DNA of 6,638 bases from Sulfurimonas sp. Its GTDB lineage: Bacteria > Campylobacterota > Campylobacteria > Campylobacterales > Sulfurimonadaceae. Shown one piece after another: positions 1 to 5,030 of the stretch. How positions within the stretch are numbered: the first letter of the stretch is position 1; every line of letters starts with the position of its first letter. The position numbers and the translations under genes were made by a program. The stretch is from NCBI GenBank assembly GCA_027858865.1, contig JAQIBW010000186.1:1-6638 (forward strand), in the 5' to 3' direction. The notes below the pieces were generated by a model. That model searched no databases, was not told where the DNA came from, and worked only from the letters and a program-made list of their open reading frames with translations.

Positions 1-125
1 AATCAAGAGATACTTATCCAGATGAGTTAAAAGAAAAACTCTTGTTCAGTAGAACTGCCCCAAGAAAGAAAAACAAAAAATATATCTTAAAAGGTGATAT
101 AGTTGAAACTGGAGTGGTAACCTAA
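1..125 (+). CDS. C-terminal end of an unidentified protein (partial)
   Basis: The third plus frame is open from the left edge to a TAA at 123-125, giving 40 whole codons of a protein whose beginning lies outside the window. The visible tail is hydrophilic and basic, with a RKKNKK cluster near residues 21-26 of the fragment, and ends in GDIVETGVVT. The other two plus frames hit stops within the first 30 bases. I do not recognise the family and assign no function. The stop codon lies inside an inverted repeat (119-140), as often seen when a terminator sits right at a gene end, which modestly supports the reading. It is convergent with the minus-strand genes that follow. A short open end frame could be chance, so confidence is moderate. 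Confidence 0.5.
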   Translation, partial: SRDTYPDELKEKLLFSRTAPRKKNKKYILKGDIVETGVVT

Positions 126-142
126 ATTCATACTTAGGTTTT
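119..142 (+). terminator. Possible weak terminator overlapping the stop of the left-edge gene
   Basis: AACCTAA (119-125) and TTAGGTT (134-140) form a perfect 7-bp stem around an 8-nt loop, with a short T run (139-142). The 5' arm contains the TAA stop of the partial gene. The stem is AT-rich and the T tract short, so termination here would be weak unless helped by the stronger hairpin at 166-195. Confidence 0.35.
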
Positions 143-165
143 AAAAAATTCTAAGTTAAAATAAC

Positions 166-196
166 AAGTTCAAAAACCTGTAGGTTTTGGAACTTT
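166..196. terminator. Hairpin, likely bidirectional terminator between convergent genes
   Basis: AAGTTC (166-171) pairs with GAACTT (190-195). After one A/G mismatch, AAAACC (173-178) pairs with GGTTTT (183-188) around a TGTA loop, giving 12 paired bases. On the plus strand it runs into TTTCTCT, and on the minus strand into a T-rich tract (GTTATTTT). It lies between the end of the left-edge gene and the end of the minus-strand kinase gene, where a shared terminator is expected. For the minus-strand operon it would imply a 3' untranslated stretch of about 210 nt. I saw no good terminator closer to position 405. Confidence 0.5.
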
Positions 197-294
197 CTCT
201 AAGTTTCAAACTAAATTGTTGAACTATGATATAATTTTAATGACTATCGGTTACTGACACAAAACTCTGAACGGTCTCTCTTGAAATGATAGTT

Positions 295-328
295 CGTCCG
301 TCACTGCGAGCGATAGCGTGGCAGATTT
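295..328. repeat. Likely copy of a dispersed GC-rich palindromic intergenic repeat
   Basis: The core GTCACTGCGAG...GCGTGGCAGATTT is far more GC-rich than its surroundings and contains the inverted arms CTGC (304-307) and GCAG (321-324). From memory, many proteobacterial genomes carry intergenic repeats of the form TCATTGCGAGC...GCGTGGCAATCT. This copy differs at the arms by a T-A to C-G exchange that keeps the pairing. Only one copy is in the window, so its repeated nature cannot be shown here. The rest of 126-404 has no ORF, tRNA-like or rRNA-like sequence that I can support. Confidence 0.4.
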
Positions 329-404
329 GATGAGTACTTGGAAGTGTAATTAGATCTTACAAAAGTAGCTCATACAGAATCTTTTACGCTTTCATATTTT
401 CTAA

Positions 405-1349
405 CTATTTTTTAAGTGAAAACTTAAACATCTTTTCCATAGCTATAGCTTCATCTCTTCCATAAACGATAATATCATCATCTACTTTTACATTTTTAGA
501 AGAAATTTTATCTGGATAATCCACAAAGCTTAATATATGTTTTATACAGTTAACTCTAGCTTTTCTCTTATCATCACTTTTAACTATGGTCCAAGGAGCT
601 GCTTCTGTATGAGTTGCACTAAGCATCATATACTTAGCAAGTGAGTATTCATTCCAAAGTTTTTGTGACTCTTTATCTACTGGAGATAGTTTATACTGTT
701 TTAGAGGGTCTGTCTCTCTTGCTTTAAATCTACATGCTTGCTCATCTTTAGATACTGAAAAATAAAATTTAAATATTTGTATCTCTTCATCTACAATCAT
801 CTGTTCAAACTTCGGGGCATCTTTTAGAAACTTGTGATGTTCTCGCTCAGTACAAAATCCCATAACCGGTTCAACCATTGATCTGTTATACCAACTTCTG
901 TCAAAGAGAACTATCTCACCTGCGCTTGGAAGATGTTTTACATATCTTTGAAAATACCATTGTGTCCTCTCTTGATCACTTGGTTTTTCTAAAGCTACAA
1001 CTCTTGCACCCCTCGGATTTAGGTGCTCAGTGATTCTTTTGATAGTACCACCCTTACCTGCTGCATCACGACCTTCAAAAATCATCAAGATCTTAAGACC
1101 TCGTTCTTTTACGTAATTTTGAAATTTCAAAAGTTCGACTTGAAGCTTTGAGAGTTCATCTTCATATTGAAGTTTTTCCTCTTTGACCCAAATCCTGACT
1201 TTACCATCTTTCTTTTTTCCTCTTCTGTCTCTATCAAGCTTTCTTCTGTCTTCTTCTTTTGTTCTTTTGTCTTTTTTTAATTTCTTTTCTTCTTTCAATA
1301 TCTTTCCCTTATTAACCAATAAATTTACCTGTACTTGAAACTTGTGCAT
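405..1349 (-). CDS. ppk2: Polyphosphate kinase 2, class I-like (first tandem paralogue)
   Basis: This is a PPK2-family kinase, a cytosolic enzyme that moves phosphate between polyphosphate and nucleoside di- and triphosphates. Counting from the ATG at 1349, the P-loop is FEGRDAAGKGG (91-101), the Walker B and aspartate motif is FDRSWYNR (149-156), and the lid region is about 203-222 (KDEQACRF...DPLKQYKLSP). The stretch LNPRGARVVALEKPS...WYFQRYV matches the class I PPK2 style I recall from Sinorhizobium SmPPK2. The catalytic core is preceded by a lysine/arginine/glutamate-rich segment (14-58). The start is uncertain. The ATG at 1349 overlaps the upstream gene by 38 bp and has only a weak AGAG ahead of it. 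A TTG at 1298 (codon 18) has AAGGGA 6 nt before it and gives 297 aa, almost the length of its paralogue; I think the TTG is the better candidate, and list the longer ORF so nothing is lost. It is the last gene of the minus-strand block. The family is certain, but preferred nucleotide and direction are not. Confidence 0.93.
   Translation of the reverse strand: MHKFQVQVNLLVNKGKILKEEKKLKKDKRTKEEDRRKLDRDRRGKKKDGKVRIWVKEEKLQYEDELSKLQVELLKFQNYVKERGLKILMIFEGRDAAGKGGTIKRITEHLNPRGARVVALEKPSDQERTQWYFQRYVKHLPSAGEIVLFDRSWYNRSMVEPVMGFCTEREHHKFLKDAPKFEQMIVDEEIQIFKFYFSVSKDEQACRFKARETDPLKQYKLSPVDKESQKLWNEYSLAKYMMLSATHTEAAPWTIVKSDDKRKARVNCIKHILSFVDYPDKISSKNVKVDDDIIVYGRDEAIAMEKMFKFSLKK
1305..1310 (-). promoter_or_regulatory. 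Ribosome binding site favouring a TTG start for the downstream ppk2
   Basis: On the minus strand AAGGGA lies immediately after the TAA stop of the upstream ppk2 (1312-1314) and 6 nt before a TTG at 1298 that is in frame with the downstream ppk2. This is a better Shine-Dalgarno arrangement than the one before the ATG at 1349. It would make the two kinase genes tightly spaced (13 nt) rather than overlapping. Confidence 0.5.
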
Positions 1350-2208
1350 CCATTATCTCTATTTCTCTTGCTCCAGAAATTACGACATCAGGGTTAAGAG
1401 CATAGTTCAGATGCTCATCACGCCCTTCATAATCAACTGCATTAAGTATAACTTTTAAAGATTCCATTCTTGCAAGTTGTTTATCTTTTGATCTTATGAT
1501 TGTCCATGGAGCACTATGCGAATGCGTCTGTTTTATCATATTGTACTTTGTACTTGTAAAATCATCCCATCTCTCTTGGGCTTGAAGATCTATCTCACTA
1601 AGCTTCCATTGTCTAAGTGGATCATTTTTACGTCTCTCAAATCTTCGCGCTTGTTCATCCTTTGTAACGCTGTAGTAAAGTTTTACAAGGATTATACCTT
1701 GACGAACTAGATCATTCTCAAATCCTTTTACACCGTTCATAAAATCTTCATACTCTCTTGGCGTACAAAAGTTAAACACAGACTCAACCATAGCTCTGTT
1801 ATACCAACTTCTGTCAAAAAGGACTACTTCACCACCTCTTGGAAAATGCTGAACATATTTTTGGTAAAACCACTGAGATCTTTGTTCTTCGGTAGGCTTT
1901 CCAAGTGCAACTACACGATAATGTTTCTCATCCATATATCTTGTAACTCTTCTTATCGTTCCACCTTTTCCAGCAGCATCTCTACCTTCAAATAAGATTA
2001 TCATCTTTTGTTCTGTTGTCTCAAGGTATTGTTGAAGTTTTATAAGTTCTGCTTGGTAAGGCTTAAGCTTTTGTTCATCAATTCTTTTTATCTCTGCCTT
2101 ACTTCTTAACTGCTTTTTGTTTTTTGATTTTTTATATCCACGAATCAGCTCATCTAGTGTAACTTCTTTGCCATCTATGTCAAATACGTTTTTTTCTTTT
2201 GCCGCCAT
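1312..2208 (-). CDS. ppk2: Polyphosphate kinase 2, class I-like (second tandem paralogue)
   Basis: This 298-residue PPK2-family protein is predicted to be a cytosolic polyphosphate/nucleotide phosphotransferase. The P-loop is FEGRDAAGKGG (73-83), the Walker B motif FDRSWYNR (131-138) with D132, and the lid about 183-203 (KDEQARRFERRKNDPLRQWKLS). A basic segment, about 25-50, precedes the core. Its ATG at 2208 has AAGGA 5 nt upstream on the minus strand, so the start is well supported. Over the 70 residues from the P-loop to just past DRSWYNR I count 45 identities with the downstream paralogue, so this is an old duplication. The helix after the P-loop differs clearly (YMDEKHYRVVALGKP against HLNPRGARVVALEKP). 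All visible catalytic motifs are intact, so neither copy looks dead. It is first of the kinase pair and is preceded by a 113-nt gap carrying its own promoter-like element. Confidence 0.94.
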   Translation of the reverse strand: MAAKEKNVFDIDGKEVTLDELIRGYKKSKNKKQLRSKAEIKRIDEQKLKPYQAELIKLQQYLETTEQKMIILFEGRDAAGKGGTIRRVTRYMDEKHYRVVALGKPTEEQRSQWFYQKYVQHFPRGGEVVLFDRSWYNRAMVESVFNFCTPREYEDFMNGVKGFENDLVRQGIILVKLYYSVTKDEQARRFERRKNDPLRQWKLSEIDLQAQERWDDFTSTKYNMIKQTHSHSAPWTIIRSKDKQLARMESLKVILNAVDYEGRDEHLNYALNPDVVISGAREIEIMDAQVSSTGKFIG

Positions 2209-2266
2209 AAAAATCCTTATACGATTTTGTAAATTTTGTATGATTAAACTGGATTAAGAACAATCC

Positions 2267-2311
2267 TATTTAAGAAAAGTATACTCCTACTTTTCTTGAT
2301 AATCTCTTCAA
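2267..2311 (-). promoter_or_regulatory. Promoter-like element for the ppk2 pair, shared with pit
   Basis: On the minus strand this reads TTGAAGA, six variable bases, CAAGAAAA, then TAG and AGTATACT separated by variable positions, ending in TAAATA. The copy upstream of pit (4011-4055) matches at 28 of the first 34 bases and 35 of all 45, with no gaps. TATACT (2278-2283) resembles a -10 hexamer and ends 70 nt before the ppk2 ATG at 2208; in the pit copy the distance is 69 nt. TTGAAG is too far from TATACT (22 bp) to be an ordinary -35, so it is more likely part of an activator site. This means the kinases probably have their own promoter as well as possible read-through from pit. Confidence 0.55.
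2270..2299. terminator. Possible weak hairpin between pit and ppk2
   Basis: AAGAAAAGT (2272-2280) and ACTTTTCTT (2289-2297) form a perfect 9-bp stem around an 8-nt loop, extendable by one wobble and one A-T pair. It lies 25 nt past the pit stop and could attenuate transcription from pit into ppk2. The stem is very AT-rich and lacks a following T run. It also overlaps the promoter-like element, and the pit copy of that element has no such inverted repeat, so the symmetry may be incidental. Confidence 0.25.
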
Positions 2312-2321
2312 TGAGGTAACA

Positions 2322-3953
2322 TTAAAGCACAATTCCTTTAATCATGAAAAATATTGCTGCTGAAAGAATAGCCGCTGCTGGAACAGTTATTATCCAGGCT
2401 GCTATAATCTTCTTAACTGCATCTCTTTTTACATACTTAACTTTTTCACTGCTTTTGAGGCTCTTCTTTGCCTCTTTTAGATTATCTTCTTCGTTGTTAA
2501 TATTTTTATAGAGGTCTACTATTCTTTCATAGTCTTCTTGGTTTTTCAACTCTTTTGCTTCTAACGTACTTAGCTCTCTGCTATATGCTTTTAATAGTTT
2601 TTTTTCATCAGCTATATCTTCTTTTTCTTGAGCAATTTCTTTTTTTAAACTAGTAGTCTCAAGATACTCTCTTAAAAATCCAACACCAAAGATACCACCA
2701 ATAGCAATATGAGTAGAACTAACCGGAAGTCCAAGCTGAGAAGCTATGATAACTGTTATAGAGGCAGCCATTGCAACCGAGAATGCTCTCATTTGGTCTA
2801 GCTCTGTAATCTCGCTACCAACAGTTTTAATAAGCTGTGGTCCATAAAGAGCAAGTCCCATAGCAATACCTATAGCTCCAACACCCATCACCCAAAGAGG
2901 TATTCCTGCTTTTACTGAGATTCCTCCAGTCATTACTGCATCATTAATCGCGGCTAATGGGCCAATAGCATTTGCAACATCATTAGCGCCATGAGCAAAA
3001 CTTAGTAGCGCCGCTGCGAAGATAAGAGGTACAGTAAACAGGGTATTGACACTTGCTCTAGTGTTTTCAAGACCACCAGCCCTTTTAGCAACCGTTGATT
3101 TAAGAACAAAATAAACAATTCCTGCAATAATAAGTCCAAAAATCGCTGCTACGAGGAATGTTGGCTTATTAGTATCTGGTAAAAATACAAATATATCTAC
3201 AATATTTGGCCAAACTTTTTTAAGTCCTTTTAAAGTAAGGTATGTAACGAATGCCCAAGACATCAGTGCTACAAAAACAGGAACCCATCTAGTGGCTGAT
3301 TCTACTTTATCTTCTTTAAACACAATTGTTTTTTTGATTGCAAAAAGAAATAAAGCGGCAATAATACCGCCTAAGACCGGGGAGATAACCCATGAAGATG
3401 CAATCTTGGCCATTGTTGTCCAGTTAACTATGCCAAAACCAGCAGCTGCAATACCTGCTCCCATAACACCGCCGACAATAGAATGAGTCGTTGAAACTGG
3501 AGCTTTAATCATTGTTGCAAAATTTAACCATAATGCAGCAGCCAGAAGTGAAGCCATCATAGCCCATATAAAGGGATCTACATTACCACCAAATGCACTT
3601 ATATCAATAATACCTTTTTTGATTGTCTTTACCACATCACCACCAGCTATTAAAGCGCCACTTGCTTCAAAAACAGCTGCTATAATTATGGCACCACCCA
3701 TAGTCAATGCTTTTGAACCGACAGCTGGTCCAACATTATTGGCTACATCATTTGCTCCGATATTCATTGCCATATACGCACCAAATAGGGCTGCTATAGC
3801 CAGAAACATACTGTTTGGAACACTGCCCATACTTAAAAAGCTGTATACTAGGACTGCAACCATAAAAAAGAGAGCAAACCCAAGTCTCATAAAATCTATG
3901 CTACTGCCCTTACGCGCTTCTTTTTGCATCTTTTTAACTGTTTGGATTTCCAT
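2322..3953 (-). CDS. pit: PiT-family inorganic phosphate transporter with coiled-coil insertion
   Basis: An inner-membrane phosphate permease of the PiT (Pho-4) family, which takes up phosphate with a coupling cation. Numbering from the ATG at 3953 (543 aa), the duplicated signatures are GANDVANNVGP (66-76) with PVSTTHS (152-158), and GANDVANAIGP (322-332) with PVSSTHI (410-416), so both inverted halves are complete. About a dozen hydrophobic segments run from residue 20 to the C-terminus. Between the PVSSTHI half and the final membrane helix (about 515-539) sits a highly charged stretch (about 436-505) rich in E, K and L with heptad-like spacing, probably a coiled coil. Short PiT proteins such as E. 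coli PitA lack it at this place as far as I recall. I prefer this ATG because AAAAGG lies 5 nt upstream. The open frame extends to a TTG at 3986 with no ribosome binding site. The gene diverges from pstC and precedes two ppk2 genes. Confidence 0.95.
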   Translation of the reverse strand: MEIQTVKKMQKEARKGSSIDFMRLGFALFFMVAVLVYSFLSMGSVPNSMFLAIAALFGAYMAMNIGANDVANNVGPAVGSKALTMGGAIIIAAVFEASGALIAGGDVVKTIKKGIIDISAFGGNVDPFIWAMMASLLAAALWLNFATMIKAPVSTTHSIVGGVMGAGIAAAGFGIVNWTTMAKIASSWVISPVLGGIIAALFLFAIKKTIVFKEDKVESATRWVPVFVALMSWAFVTYLTLKGLKKVWPNIVDIFVFLPDTNKPTFLVAAIFGLIIAGIVYFVLKSTVAKRAGGLENTRASVNTLFTVPLIFAAALLSFAHGANDVANAIGPLAAINDAVMTGGISVKAGIPLWVMGVGAIGIAMGLALYGPQLIKTVGSEITELDQMRAFSVAMAASITVIIASQLGLPVSSTHIAIGGIFGVGFLREYLETTSLKKEIAQEKEDIADEKKLLKAYSRELSTLEAKELKNQEDYERIVDLYKNINNEEDNLKEAKKSLKSSEKVKYVKRDAVKKIIAAWIITVPAAAILSAAIFFMIKGIVL

Positions 3954-3984
3954 ATTTGCCTTTTCTTCACGCTGATAATATGTC

Positions 3985-4002
3985 AAACTTATATATAAGT
4001 TT
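3985..4002. repeat. 18-bp perfect palindrome in the pit leader
   Basis: AAACTTATATATAAGTTT is a perfect inverted repeat in the predicted pit 5' leader, about 32 nt upstream of the ATG at 3953. AAACTTATTTATAA at 4129-4142, over the pstC -10 region, matches its first 14 bases with one difference. It could be an operator for a dimeric repressor or a small RNA hairpin (7 bp with a TATA loop). Being so AT-rich, it could also be chance. Confidence 0.35.
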
Positions 4003-4010
4003 TTCTCAGA

Positions 4011-4055
4011 TATTTATGGTGAGTATACTACTAATTTTCTTGTTTTTTTCTTCAA
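4011..4055 (-). promoter_or_regulatory. Promoter-like element for pit, duplicated upstream of ppk2
   Basis: The minus strand carries TTGAAGA, an A tract, CAAGAAAA and AGTATACT, and then TAAATA at the end, aligning without gaps to 2267-2311. TATACT (4022-4027) is a plausible -10 hexamer and ends 69 nt before the pit ATG. Within the element GAAGAA and CAAGAA start 11 bp apart, and the second ends 9 bp before TATACT. That is the spacing also seen at pstC, which suggests an activator bound one helical turn apart in place of a -35. Confidence 0.55.
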
Positions 4056-4111
4056 TTATTATAAGTGTTTTATACGATATATATAATGTCTATAATATCT
4101 TGCTATTTAAA

Positions 4112-4129
4112 GTAACCTCTATGTAACCA
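4112..4129 (+). promoter_or_regulatory. Pho-box-like direct repeat upstream of pstC
   Basis: GTAACC occurs at 4112-4117 and again at 4123-4128, so the starts are 11 bp apart, one helical turn. PhoB-type response regulators bind two 7-bp direct repeats with a 4-bp spacer, the same 11-bp period, where a -35 would be. Here the second repeat ends 9 bp before TATAAT (4138-4143), close to the E. coli Pho-box geometry. The repeat sequence itself is not the E. coli CTGTCAT nor the C. jejuni PhosR motif as I remember them, so the regulator is inferred from geometry and gene content only. Confidence 0.5.
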
Positions 4130-4137
4130 AACTTATT

Positions 4138-4143
4138 TATAAT
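4138..4143 (+). promoter_or_regulatory. -10 hexamer of the pstCAB promoter
   Basis: A consensus TATAAT lies 15 nt before the pstC Shine-Dalgarno sequence. No recognisable -35 sits 16-18 bp upstream, where the GTAACC repeats are instead, consistent with an activator-dependent promoter. Other TATAAT strings occur at 4082-4087 and 4091-4096 in the AT-rich upstream DNA, so the exact promoter is not certain. Confidence 0.5.
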
Positions 4144-4158
4144 TCCAAACATTTAAAT

Positions 4159-4164
4159 AGGAGG
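4159..4164 (+). promoter_or_regulatory. Near-perfect Shine-Dalgarno deciding the pstC TTG start
   Basis: AGGAGG (within TAGGAGG) lies 8 nt before the TTG at 4173. This strong site fixes the rare start codon, since no in-frame ATG is available nearby to replace it. Confidence 0.8.
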
Positions 4165-4172
4165 CACGTTTT

Positions 4173-5030
4173 TTGAACATTATAATTGATAAATTTTTTG
4201 CTAACACAACAAAGTTAATCGCTATTGCTATACTTCTTCTTGTTGCATGGATTTTCACAGTTCTATTTCAACACTCTATGGAGTCAATTGAAGCTCTTGG
4301 TTTTGACTTTATTACAGGTACAAAATGGGCACCAAACTTAGAAAAATTTGGTGCACTACCTGCTATTTACGGTTCTGTTGTCTCTACATTTCTTGCAATG
4401 CTCTTAGCAGTTCCACTAGCTATCGGGGTAGCTATCTTTTTAAGTGAATTAGCACCTGCAAAACTTAAATCACCGGTCGGTGTATCTATAGAACTTCTTG
4501 CGGCTATTCCATCAGTTATCTATGGTATGTGGGGTCTTTTTTACTTTGTGCCAATCGTTCGAGATATATTTGGCGGTATCGGTATCAGTATGCTTACCGC
4601 GGGTATCGTACTCTCTATTATGATTCTTCCATTTATGGCGGCAGTAACTAGAGATGCTATGAACACAACTCCAGACATCTTAAAAGAGTCTGCTTATGCG
4701 CTTGGTGGTACAAAATGGGATGTTATAAAAGACATAATCATTCCTTATGCAAAAGCAGGAATTATTGGCTCATTTATCTTAGCTTTAGGTCGTGCAATTG
4801 GAGAGACTATGGCTGTTACTTTTGTAATGGGTAACGTACACAATATTTCGCTAGACTTGACAGCACCTGCAACTTCGATTCCTGTAACACTTGCTAATGA
4901 GTTTACAGAAGCAGATTCAGGTCTTTATTACTCATCTTTATTTGAGTTATCACTTCTACTTCTTGTGATTAGTTTTACAATCATCTCGATTGCTAAATTC
5001 TACTTCCTTAGAAGAAAAAGGACAGCCTAA
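4173..5030 (+). CDS. pstC: Phosphate ABC transporter permease PstC
   Basis: One of the two inner-membrane channel subunits of the PstSCAB high-affinity phosphate importer. The 285-residue product starts with a TTG set by AGGAGG 8 nt upstream. It has an N-terminal membrane helix (about 13-32), the FGALPAIYGSVVST segment (59-72) typical of PstC, and further helices to about 278. The ABC-permease cytoplasmic loop that contacts the ATPase is about 171-200 (ESAYALGGTKWDVIKDIIIP), followed by GRAIGETMAV (206-215), a PstC/PstA hallmark. Length and motifs are normal for PstC. The TAA stop overlaps the pstA ATG by one base, so translation is probably coupled. It is the first gene of the plus-strand operon. 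The substrate-binding gene pstS, which commonly comes first, is not upstream. Regulation by phosphate limitation is likely given the Pho-box-like repeat. Confidence 0.96.
   Translation: MNIIIDKFFANTTKLIAIAILLLVAWIFTVLFQHSMESIEALGFDFITGTKWAPNLEKFGALPAIYGSVVSTFLAMLLAVPLAIGVAIFLSELAPAKLKSPVGVSIELLAAIPSVIYGMWGLFYFVPIVRDIFGGIGISMLTAGIVLSIMILPFMAAVTRDAMNTTPDILKESAYALGGTKWDVIKDIIIPYAKAGIIGSFILALGRAIGETMAVTFVMGNVHNISLDLTAPATSIPVTLANEFTEADSGLYYSSLFELSLLLLVISFTIISIAKFYFLRRKRTA

Noticed and set aside
240..345. Possible small RNA in the GC-richer spacer patch
   Set aside because: I find no tRNA-like cloverleaf, promoter or terminator that frames it, and the repeat-like core explains the composition better.
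126..404. CRISPR, insertion sequence or att site in the non-coding stretch
   Set aside because: There are no regularly spaced direct repeats, no transposase fragment and no tRNA end; only hairpins and one palindromic repeat-like core are visible.
1516..1710. A 64-codon plus-strand open frame
   Set aside because: It is antisense to the ppk2 core and lid region, with no initiation signal.
2251..2266. Small inverted repeat GGATT/AATCC between pit and ppk2
   Set aside because: It has only 5 bp and no T run; it is too small to call a terminator.
3292..3486. A 64-codon plus-strand open frame
   Set aside because: It is antisense to the conserved part of pit and has no family resemblance.
3619..3975. 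A 118-codon open frame on the plus strand
   Set aside because: It lies wholly antisense to the well-supported pit gene, has no ribosome binding site, and its alanine/proline/isoleucine-rich product mirrors the membrane-protein codons opposite.
3981..3986. TTGACA on the minus strand, a perfect -35 hexamer and also an in-frame TTG upstream of pit
   Set aside because: No -10 follows at 16-18 bp, and the TTG lacks a Shine-Dalgarno sequence, whereas the ATG at 3953 has AAAAGG at 5 nt.
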